Shown here: one piece after another, positions 53,791-64,000 of the stretch
How the letters are laid out: every line of letters starts with the position of its first letter
Position numbering within the stretch: position 1 is the first letter of the stretch
DNA from: Glycine soja
Lineage: Eukaryota > Streptophyta > Magnoliopsida > Fabales > Fabaceae
Assembly (NCBI RefSeq): GCF_004193775.1
Contig: NC_041003.1
Span: 42,413,611 to 42,477,610 of the forward strand
Length of the DNA stretch: 64,000 nucleotides
Reading direction: 5' to 3'
The notes under the pieces: generated by a model
Told to the model about the DNA's origin: nothing
What the model saw: the letters and a program-made list of their open reading frames with translations, nothing else
Database searches by the model: none
Translations under genes and position numbers: made by a program

Positions 53791-54185
53791 ACAAATTAAA
53801 GATAAACATGGTCTAATTTGTAGAGTTTATAAAACTAGTTTATTTCAAAGGAACATTCAGGTGTTACATGCTCTGTCCAATAAAATGAAATTTAAAATAT
53901 AATAAAAAAATGAAATTAAGATAACCTTGTGTTATGGTGAGGACAACATTATTCCAATACTCTTCAATGAAACCTGGAACCCATGCATAGAGATTGTAAT
54001 CCCCATTGCGTATATTATCGATTGAGAAGTTCCCTTCCTCGTTTCTCTAGTTGGTATCCCTGACCAAACAAAATAGGCCTCGAAAGTTAATATTGCTGCC
54101 CAAATACTACTTACACATGTAAATGTTGAAGTGTTTGATTATTTGGTGGAGAACAATAAAACAATATATGAATTCAATTTTGGTA

Positions 54186-54702
54186 TAGTGTTTTTTTTGC
54201 CTGCACCTATTTTTCTTCTTTTATATTGACCATATTTTTTACCATTCCAACATTTTCTTCATATATAAGTATCAATCCATATGAGTTCATACAAAAAATA
54301 ATGTTTATATTCTATTTTATAATAGAAAGATTAATTGGTTATTTTTCCTTTCATTATCCCAAACATGTCAATATTAGAACTCAGAGGAAGTAAATTGTTG
54401 TTCAAGCAACTCTTTAGAGTTCTTTGAGCTCCTTGTAAGGCTTGTTGTAAAATCCATTGTCGGACTTGATTAATCACTCTTTGTTGTTCAAAATTATTCA
54501 GCTTCATTTTTGTAATTTTTTAATTGTTTCAAAGTCGTATAAATTGAATTAATTAAATTCAATTTTTCTCGTTCGATCTCAAAATAGTCATTCACCCGAA
54601 ACCGATATGCTTTCATTTCGACTTTTCTTTAGCAGACTTGGACTTTTTCCAGCTGTTCAATGGCTCATTCCCGTAATTCTTCTGAGTTGCGAATAGTCTT
54701 TG
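54186..54702 (-). other. atpF: nuclear plastid DNA insert (NUPT): chloroplast atpF 3' part
   Basis: The minus strand encodes the C-terminal half of the chloroplast ATP synthase CF0 subunit I (b): segments [33 protein letters not shown] and SCLNNNL are diagnostic, with stops and substitutions scattered through. The frame ends at about 54331 and is followed by AT-rich sequence resembling the atpF-atpA spacer. The insert replaces about 120 bp of lyase copy 2 that would hold exon 10: homology to copy 1 stops at TTTTGGTA (54185) and resumes at GAAAAATTCACTTTAC (~54703). It is a dead fragment. Confidence 0.88.
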
Positions 54703-57182
54703 AGAAAAATTCACTTTACGAAAAGTTACATTTGTTCTGAATAATATTTCGTAAAATAGAGTGATTGGTAATGTAAAAGTGGGAGTTCATAGTCTTGTAT
54801 TAGGACTTTGGTGTTAAGTACCTGTCTCGAATTAGTAATGTGCCACACAAACTGTCACGTTGGCTAGACTTTTGAAAACCTTCAGAAGCTGGAAAATCTT
54901 AGGGCCATCTTTGAACCTCCTCCTTCATCCTGAGGCCATTTTAGGTAGTCTCAGTTAGAAATTAGTGTTGATTTTTTTTTTGGTGAGGAGGGGCCAAGCC
55001 CCCTTAAGTTATTGTTAATTCTTTGGAAAAAAATATGCTTTTAGTCTTTTGACTCTCTTAACTTTGTAAAATTATTTGTTTTAGTCCATATGTTTTACCT
55101 TTGAATATTTTGATCCTTGGACTTTTAAAAATTAGTATTTTTAATCCGTTGGAACAGATATCACGTAGGAAATCTTATTTTTAAGAGCTGAAGGACCAAA
55201 ATGTTTGATGGACTTAGGACTAAACCCAAGAATTTTACAAAATACAAAAGTGTCAAGGACTAAAAATATATTGTTCATTTAATTCTTTGTTATAAAATTT
55301 TCCCACATGAAACTAAAAATCTCCATAAGATAAGTCTAATTAACAAATTGATAATGAAATTGAAACCTGATATTTAGCGTCTTCCCAGAGCTCCAGTGAG
55401 TCATCACCATCTAACAAAGTGTTAAGATAAACAAAAGATGGCCCAAAAACTTTCTTCCACGGTTTATTAGGTTGGAGTTTCAAAACCATATCCTCTCCTG
55501 CGTAATGGGCACTAAGAAACATCTGACACATCCAACGATATTGCAAATTATTTGTATTTAGCTGATCAATAGAAATAAATGTAACATTTTTTTCACTGAA
55601 ATTAAGCATTCATCAACAAATAACTAATAGTGTGCTTGGATCAGCGATAAAAAATCTATGTTGAATAAAAAATTAAGGTGAAATCAACACAAAAATAACT
55701 ATTTATTACTTTAAAAAAATCATTGTGGGTTCAACTCATCATGGTATCAAACATGCACTAGTATTAACGGGTAATTTCAAGTTTATGCTTTACAACAAAA
55801 CTTACTGAGAGGCAATATGGGCCTACGTGGGAAGTAAGGTTTTGTTTAACTGGGCCACTTGATCGAAACTCATTGCTGGGTATGATTACCCAAAACCATG
55901 GCTGGATCAGTTTCGGATTGGGAACTTATCCACCCGTGAACCATAAGATCTTTGATCTCACTTGAGTATTGGTACTTGTCATCCACCTTAATCGGCCAAT
56001 AATAAATTTCATTAAGCACGAACAATGTTATAGAGTAAGGGTTGGTTTGTATATGTATTCTTTAAAATATTTTTAATGCTTATAAAATTGTGTGGTTTTA
56101 GAATGAAAAATAAAAAGTTGGTTTGATAATTTTTTGTTAGCTAAAATTAGCAGCATTAATTTGAAATTAGAAAGGTACCTCTCCCTTAAACTCTGGTTCC
56201 ACAGGATTGACGAGCAAAACAGCCTCCGGGGGAACTTGTTTTTTTCCTCTTTTCCTCGATCTGTCATTGGGAGAGGCATAAATCTATGTCTGTTATTCGA
56301 CACTGCCATGTAATGAAACCTACACAAGTAAAGTAACCTCTCAAAATCTTCTTTGCACCAAAGCTAATTAATTCACCCGTACGTTTTTGTCAAATATTGG
56401 TTTAAGCTAATAAAGCAAACAAAATCACCTCCTAATAGAATATTTAAGTATAAAAATAAAGAAGAATAAGAATATATATTTCATAAGGTTACCCCATACT
56501 TGTCTTTACGAAGCTTGTAAACAATCCTTATTTGAGGTATGTTGAAAGCAGGCCACTCCTTTAGGTGTTCAAAGATGGCATAAGAGTAGAAGCCTGTGGA
56601 ATTACGAAGCATCGCATACCTACACAAATATTAATTGTCTAAAATGTAATTAATTAATCATCATGATTCATGACTCATTGATCAAATCTTATATAGTTAG
56701 CAACATATATAAAAGGGTACCTTTTGTCAATATTTAGAGGTGCTCTCTTTCCCTTCAGAGATGGATTCCACTTTCTTGTGAATGAGATTTCAACCTGTTC
56801 CTCATTTTCACTTACAACATTAAAACTTGTTCCCACAATCCTGCACGTAGTGTAGCCAATCAATTATAAACAATTAACCTCGCCATAACAGTACTAAAGA
56901 CATCATTAATCATTTACAGCCACAATTCAAGTGTTTTGGTTTATGATATAGAATCTATAATAATATTTGGGTCAGTTAATTGAAAATGGAACTTAATTTA
57001 TGAGGCACTTATCATATACCGTTCAAATGTCTCAATTGTTCCTATACTTCTAGCTTCACTCCAAACAACATCCCAATACCTATGAATTCATTTATTAAAG
57101 TAACCATAAAGTCACATGAATAGTGAGGAAAAATGATTAAGATCAAAACACTAGATATGGATAGTGTACACTTACCCTCTAT

Positions 57183-57625
57183 CACAACTACAAAATAGGC
57201 TTTCTACATCGGTTAATCAGACCTTTCTACGTTGGTCATGACGCGTCGTTGCAACCAGCGTCGTTGAAAATCCAACGCCCTACAACAATAGTTGGTTGAC
57301 CGTCTTAGAAGGGTATGGGTACAAAGATGGACCTCGAGTCAGACTCGTCTTAGAATGATGAACATTCTAAGTCGGTTCTCAAGACGAAACCGATGTAGAA
57401 TGTTGCCCATTCTAAGACGGGTTGGTCTCCAAACCCGACTTAGAATGACAAAATTTTGCATTGGTTGTCCCGTATGACCGTCGTAGTATTTCTAGGATTC
57501 TACATTGGTTGTGCAATCAACCGATGTAGAATGTTGTCCATTCTAAGACGGGTTGGTCTCCAAATCCAACTTAGAATGACAGAATTCTACATCGGTTGTC
57601 GCAAACAACCGACGTAGAATGTTTT
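57183..57625. repeat. CACTA left terminal and subterminal repeat region
   Basis: Contains several short motifs in both orientations: TCTACATCGGTT, CCGATGTAGAATG, CATTCTAAGACGGGTTGG and AACCGACGTAGAATG. Such clusters are the usual transposase-binding subterminal repeats of CACTA elements. Related motifs occur at the right end (63340-63548: GACGGGTGTTGAGGACCGTC, TTAAGACGGTTCTAGGAAAC). Confidence 0.8.
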
Positions 57626-58074
57626 TTTTTTGTTCATGAAATTAAGCCAGTAACAATATGCAAATATGATGTACCTAGCTAATGTCTCATATGAGACTTA
57701 ATTGATAAACCCTGGTCAAAATTCAGCAATGAAAATAGTAAATGAATAAGTACATCATTAAAAGAAGGTAGCTTATCTTTTACTAGCTAGTAGTATAGTA
57801 AAAAAAAAACTTATAATTAAATAGCAATTTGTCATTCACACAAACAAGGTATATATACATAATATAGTTATGATCTAATAGCTACATTCAACGATTATTT
57901 TACCTTTGTCCGCATCTATATATACTTAATTCCCTATTGACACCAATATTACAAATGATATACAACACATATTCCTGCATATATACTGTACCATAAGGGA
58001 TAAATTTCATAATTGACCACCCATGCCACAGTTCCCATGTCATGAGAAGAAAATGATGCAAGGCCTACTACACC

Positions 58075-60730
58075 TGCTTCATTTTCCATGATACCATCCC
58101 AAAAGGCCTTTTCCATTGTCTGCTTTATTTTCCCCTGCAACATAAAAACATGGGTGAATTAGAAGTCAGAACTAAAAATAGCATGCCATCAGCTGTTAGT
58201 AAATTTAAAATTATATATTGCTTTCTATACTAATACTAATATTGGAAATAACTCCAAAAGATTCTAGATTAGGCATACATTTCATACTTGGTGGGATAAT
58301 ATATATGAGCAGATCAACATCAAAGGCCAGAGAAAGAGCATCAAACCAAAATTGTATCCAAAATTAGCCATTAAGTCAATGCTAACATTTATACAATAGG
58401 TACTAACCTCAACATTGTTTTGAATGTGATCAGAGACATCAAATTCATCGATAACACTATAGTGATGCTCGTGAAGAAATTCATTTACAATAACCTCATT
58501 CTCTACTAGCAACTTCTCAGAAGATGTGCCAAGCTGACTATCTGAACTTGTTCTGGGTGAAGAGAAGTTAGACTCTCCAGGGGAAGTGTTTGTTTCCTTA
58601 AAGAGGGAGCGAACTACTCGGCTTGCCCTATCATTACTCTCATAAGAAATATTTGTTTCACTTGAGCTGGCAGTAGTAGAAAGTGGAGTTGGGCTTGTGG
58701 GCATAGACAAAATCATTGGAGACCCCACTGGACTTCCATCATCCTTCACTCCAAAGTATGTAGATCTTGTTTCAGATAATGCATATTCCATACGATCAAT
58801 TCCAGCAACTCCACTCAAGTGCAACAACTTTTCTCTCAAAAGTTTTTGATCTTCAGAGACCTGCATTAAATGCAAAAAGAAAATAAGACCAAAGCACACT
58901 TTGCTGCAACAATAAGAAAGCAGTCAAGGGAGGAAACACCTATGATTGTAAGTTTGAATATACTTATAGTTTTAAGTCAATGAGCATCAGCAAACATTGT
59001 TTGAGAAGAGGAAAGAAGTGAAAAATTTACCCAATAAATAAAAGAAGAAAAATTCATACATATCTGACAATCTTCAACATACCAGAGTTAGTTTTTAAAG
59101 TCGTTAATGTTCCATGATATTATAAAAAATGTTCATCAACAACAATTATCTTTCACGAAGAAAACTCAGCTATTGATGTCAAAAATTACCTGATGCTGAA
59201 TAGCTTTCATATCATGACTAAACTTACCACCAGCTCCTTCTAGAGTTAACTTGCAAGTTTGAATCATAGAAGCTTCAAGCTGGCAAGCTGCTCTAACCAA
59301 ATATTCCTCCAGTGATCAAGCATTCCATACCAAAAAACAATTCAAGTATGAGCACCAAGCCTTATCAAAAGCAGCAAGCTGAGATCTGAAGGTACAAAGC
59401 TTCATGCATGGATGCTGAGACAGACTCTTCATCAGAACTTTGTATTGGACCATCTAGTATAATCTTTATCAACAACTCAAACATTTGGACAAACTCTTGT
59501 GCAGATTTGGCTAGAGTATTCTCACATTCTCCCATTCCACTGAAAACGGCATCTGGATGACCCAATATCATATAACCACAAAGAACAACTCTCACAGGAT
59601 ACCTTGATAACCTAACTAAGCTATTGTTTGACTCCCTGACTGAATCTACTTTCTTTGCCTGCCTGTCGGCTTCTCATAAAACTCTTGGAAGTAGCCTTTT
59701 TCTTGGGGTAAGCAACCCATTTAAGAAGATTATCAATGTTATCCAAGCTAGACAAATTGTTGGCAGGAGCCACTGCTGTAGACACTTTAAGGCGGCTCTC
59801 AAACAGTCAAGTAAATTTTTCACAGTCTGAAGAGTAGAAGCCGATTCAATCAGAAGCGCAAGTTGTTCAAAAGGCATTGACTTGACAGATTTCTCATTGA
59901 TCCCCAGCACATCATATGCTTTTGTGAAGGTAAATGTTGTTCTCTTTTGCCTTACAAACCGCCTCCAACACCTTAAAGAACAAAATAAAGTTAGAGGAGA
60001 ATTGTTTTTTTATAGTAATATCTAACAAAAAAAACAATTCTAATACATCCATTGTATTTTAGTTTTAAGGCATTCTTCATGGCAAAGGAACAAAACTTCA
60101 AATACTAAATTTATCAATCCTATATAAACTTATAACTTAGTTCAGACCTCCACCTCCAGTCCAAAATGACAACTGAGTAAAGCAACGAAATTAGCAAAGC
60201 TTTCTACATGATCTTAAAAAGATATATCAATGTGTAAATGCAAATAATAAACCTTGCTAGTTTTCTGGAAAGATATTTTGCTTGCTTTGACATTCTATTG
60301 CAATTCTCTCGGGCATAACCACGCAATCTTCCCGTCTGCCTGAGATATTTAGCTCTTTGTCGTCTTGCCTAACCAATATACAATATAAATTCAGAGAGTT
60401 AAACAAGTGTAATTAAGGGCCACCAGATGACCCCCCCCCCCCCCTCCAAAAAAAAAGAAGACAATTTCAAGCTCACTCCATACCCTCTGCAATCGATCTT
60501 CCAACTCATCTTTTTTTTCTCCCTTCTCTCAATGTCATGCTGGTGACATACAAACTTTGCCACATGTATCACCTGCGAGACTGGAGCATGTGCCCTATTC
60601 TTCTTAGCTTCCAGCAACCCAAGTCATTTTGTTTCAGCAGGAGCTCGTTTTTGGTGAATATTGCAGCACATACACACTCTTTATATTTACTTTCTCGAGC
60701 CATCCTTCTTATCAATGTCTGAGATGACAT
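58075..60730 (-). pseudogene. captured T-complex protein 11-like gene fragment
   Basis: Exon-like blocks (minus), in family order: about 60725-60470 (RRMARESKYKE, then AEAKKNRAHA-like text, HDIERREKK), 60368-60250 (ARRQRAKYLRQTGRLRGYA), 59975-59630 ([20 protein letters not shown]), 59600-59365 ([20 protein letters not shown]), 59340-59190 (LEASMIQTCKL-like), 58860-58408 (SEDQKLLREKLLHLSGVAGI to IVNEFLHEHHYS), 58134-58078 (GKIKQTMEKAFWDGIMEN). Plant TCP11-like proteins are about 1200 aa; the N-terminus and roughly the last half are missing. Introns are kept, so capture was from genomic DNA. Frameshifts occur near 60615 and 60510. Homology stops abruptly at ~58075. The block 58408-58860 is still fully open. 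Confidence 0.88.
60431..60444. repeat. poly-C run
   Basis: Fourteen C in a row in an intron-like part of the captured TCP11 fragment, followed by CC, T and A-rich sequence. Prone to length error in assembly. Confidence 0.8.
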
Positions 60731-62830
60731 ATACTATATATTTAATAAAGGATACATCTTTGTTCAGTAGTTGAGTTACGAAGTCAATTACTGGCAGTGG
60801 GTCAATTAATGCAGTGGAAGACATATCTGCACATCCATAAGTCAACATTTACATTGTTCAGTAAATGGACAGATCAAACTAGTTAAGGAAAAAAAAAGCA
60901 AAATCTACGGAAAAAAAAATAGGCGTACACTTAAAACTATAGCAGTCTAACAAATATTCATTCATTTCACCTGCTTCAAGTAGCGCTATAATCAACACCA
61001 GTATACACCACAGAGTGTCCTTTCATGCATCTACAAACTCATAGTTTTTTTCACTTTTAAAGGACTCAACAGGAACTAAGGAAGTACAGTATTACAGTGT
61101 ATTCCAGTTCTTAACAATTCGGTAAAGTAGCAGGGTTTGTAATATGTATGATTATAGTAGTCAAATACTTGTTGGAGGACAACATAAATGCTGGGAAATT
61201 GATGACGTCTATTCCTTGGGGATTCAACTCGTAATAGAGATGGTAATTGTCTGCAGATGTCAAAAAGATTGAATGTCATGCTATAGAGATCAGTAAATCG
61301 TTATTATCGGTGCCTACTTTTCACCCAAATTAAAAGAACAAAGTAAAAAATAAACATATAACACAGAAAAAAAATTGGGTTATAAATATAAGTATACTGA
61401 GGATGATTTCATGAATAGACAGGGGAATTGCAAATGATAGAAATGTGAACATGCATAAAAGGGATGTAGAGGTAAATATGATGAAGAAGAGGTGGTCTCA
61501 AAATAGTTACAACGAGGAGAAGAGACATTTTAATGGAAGACACATGATGGAGGAGTGATATCAATCAATGTTGGGAAAGCATATTCAAAATACAATGAGT
61601 TGAAGAGACCAGAGAGGAGTGTGATTTTTGAAACCAGGATATTTTACGGTGGAAATTATAAAAATTTAAAAAAGGCAAGTGTATTAATAAATAGGAAGTG
61701 AAAATAGCAATTGCCCTTCCTTATTTCCTAAAAGTAGGCTCTCACAAGACACAACCTTGATCCATCACCTAGATAGTGAGCACCGCAATGTGGTTTATCT
61801 TTTCAACTCAAACCCCATTGTGCCAGTCTATAATAAAAACAAACACACTTCAAAGGTAAAGATTAATTGCATTAATGATGCAATCAAATAAAAAATTCAT
61901 TCAATTTAATTATGCACAAGGTGGAGGGGAAGCAATTGTGTATGGGATTTGCTTAGTAAGACTCAACTATTGTAGAGACTAGTGAGTGCATCACCAGCAT
62001 TTGAATGGAACAACCTCTGATCTGAATTAATAACATTAACAGGGAAGAATATAATAGTGTTCGATATGGAATATACATATATATCCCTAATTAGTTGACT
62101 ATAACAAAGGAATCCACAGTGCGCTATGGACCAGTCCAACATGCTACACTATTTTCTTTCTCGCTCACGCTTAATTTAAACTTCATGGAAAATAACATGT
62201 TTTGCTTTCTCTCTAGCTTCTCTTTCTCTATTGAAATGATTCCAGATTTTAGGAGACATGTGAAAGTGAAAGCAACATTATATATACAAATGTAAATGAA
62301 CTTTGTATAAATGGATTTATATGATAAAGTTGCACAAAAGACTCCTTTATAAAAACCAATCTCAATCCTATTGTTATATGTAGGTGTCTTTTTGACGTAT
62401 TTGTGAGTGGTTATAGGGTGCCTCACTCTTCAGCCTACTTGGCCTTCATTACCCAAGTGATTTCACCCAACGCTGCCTCTATCGAAAGCAAACAACCATT
62501 ATTTTGTTTTTGTACGTGAAGGGGCATTTCGTAGACGATAATGCATCAACAACATTTTTACAATCTTAAAATCCAGTTCTAGAAAAATCCAAAATATCTA
62601 TTAATTATGTTTTGAAATCAGAATAACGGCCAAACAAGATGTAATTCTACAAATCCAAGCAGGTTTAAGCTTAAAATGAGAGGACTCAACATAATATTTC
62701 TCACATTACAGAAACGATTTTCCAATAGAGTCACAATAAAACAAGGACTTTCACCCTAATACTAAGCTGAAGGAATTGATTGCCAAATAATAACCCTTAG
62801 AAAACACTACGGCTTTATAAATCACAAACC
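60731..62830. other. CACTA interior without recognised genes
   Basis: Mostly AT-rich, between the TCP11-like and histone H3 fragments. May include upstream intron or promoter of the captured TCP11 source gene. A GC-richer patch near 62430-62490 is unassigned. Confidence 0.35.
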
Positions 62831-62998
<168 letters not shown>

Positions 62999-63069
62999 AA
63001 TTCAAGCATGGTCTTAAAAATACCACACACCCTCAAGCTCAGTACAAGGTTAAAGCAAAAATTATAAAG

Positions 63070-63260
63070 AGGTAGCACACACCTCTGACAGCGGGGGGAA
63101 GCCCACGGCGGGAATGGCGCAAGACGTGCTGCTTGTTTAGGGTTTAGGTGACTTCAGCAGGGCGGCACTGCAGAAGAGGTCAATCAAAGGCGGGACGTAC
63201 GACACAGGAGATCTCAACTTCGACACGCGTTCTGATCAGCTTCGCTTCAAGCTAGGGGGC
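63070..63260 (-). other. GC-rich block near the right end of the CACTA element
   Basis: About 190 bp of markedly GC-richer DNA (GCGGGGGGAAGCCCACGGCG on the plus strand) in an AT-rich element. On the minus strand it ends CTGTCAGAG|GTGTGT, which could be a donor site, so it may be a third captured exon, or the 5' part of the captured H3 gene. I could not match it to a protein. Confidence 0.4.
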
Positions 63261-64000
63261 ACAAGAACTATTCTTGGCCAAAAACAAAAAACATATATTT
63301 CTCTAGTACAATTTTTAATTTTTAATCTTTTTCTAAATTAACGAAGGCGGTTTACTAATCACACCCGTCATAGAATGAAGGGTGAAAATTACAAAAAAAA
63401 CCACCATGTCATAACTACAGAGACGGGTGTTGAGGACCGTCGTAGTTATATTCGCCTTAATTACAAAAATGCCACCAAAGTACATTTTAAGACGGTTCTA
63501 GGAAACTGCCTTAGAATGTGCGTCGTAAAAAATGATTTTTTAGTAGTGTATGTTCACTTCCACTAAGAACTTCAAGCAGATTATCAATGCCATTATATTG
63601 TATTCTAGTAACTAATCCACCTAGATTGGATAAATACACTTGCAGGATGCCATTGTCCATAATCACCTTCAATTCCAAATTCATTTTGCCATAAATTCAG
63701 AATATATATTTCCTGAAACTTTTGAATATATATAAAAAAAAAATAAAGAAAACAATGCATTACTTGATTGTCTTCGATACGCAACTCCACTGCTTGTGAG
63801 GCCATGATGAAGGATCTTTGCTAGTTGCTATGTCTTTTCATACAACATATTGTTGCACAGACTTAATTTATTTGTCATGCAAGTTCTGAGATTCTATGAT
63901 AAGAGTTTTTGGTTTGGTTTCCTTCAACTAAAGGCCAAGCAATATTTACTTAAATTTTATTTCTTCGGTTTTCATGTTCAATTCTTTACTCAATCGCCAC

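Larger units (their letters stand above)
50246..53798. mobile_element. 3.55-kb insertion in intron 11 of lyase copy 2 (Helitron-like?)
   Basis: Comparison with copy 1 places the insertion between CTCTTCACTCACTAAA (ends ~50245) and AAAGATAAACATGG (starts ~53798). Near its left end is GACCCGCGTGTTGTGCCGG (50310-50328), a motif type common near Helitron termini in plants. The interior is AT-rich, has no recognisable protein, and carries a large tandem repeat and an (AT)n tract. TAAA at both junctions could be a short target duplication, which would argue against a Helitron. Element class is unresolved; the insertion itself is well supported. Confidence 0.6.

Overview
The window is plant nuclear DNA: AT-rich, intron-rich genes, long transposon-filled gaps and (AT)n/(AG)n microsatellites. 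Gene content and repeat style fit a legume, most likely Glycine or a close relative; the lineage is an inference from overall look, not from a database match. All large genes except two sit on the minus strand.

Layout. 1-765: a decayed copia-type gag and LTR-like edge. 1126-4118 (+): an HVA22/DP1-like gene carrying a matrin/U1-type zinc finger and, after either a stop codon or a 60-nt intron, an RNase H-like domain. 7215-24300 (-): a complete UPL1/UPL2-type HECT E3 ubiquitin ligase; my 16-exon model gives exactly 3649 aa and needs three GC-AG introns. 25615-28045: a 2.43-kb solo LTR with a perfect 5-bp target duplication. 31123-34809 (-): a complete 106-aa TFIIA gamma subunit gene with a 3.26-kb intron and a TATA box upstream. 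38223-38621 (+): a small two-exon gene for a 90-aa protein I do not recognise. 39144-44958 (-): a complete 15-exon rhamnogalacturonate lyase (651 aa).

48.4-64.0 kb holds a second, tandem copy of the lyase that is dead and heavily invaded. It has several small frame-breaking deletions. Its exon 10 is replaced by about 0.5 kb of chloroplast DNA (atpF). A 3.55-kb repeat-bearing insertion sits in intron 11. Its second exon is split by a 6366-bp CACTA transposon with a TAT target duplication. That CACTA element has no visible transposase but carries pieces of at least two host genes: a multi-exon T-complex-11-like gene and the C-terminal third of histone H3. A third GC-rich piece is unidentified.

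The genes do not form a pathway: ubiquitin ligation, basal transcription, pectin degradation and an ER-membrane-type protein are simply neighbours. The most notable content is the layered pseudogene/Pack-CACTA region and the unusual splicing of the UPL and HVA22-like genes. Exon coordinates were derived by hand from splice signals, reading frame and family knowledge; no transcript data were available.
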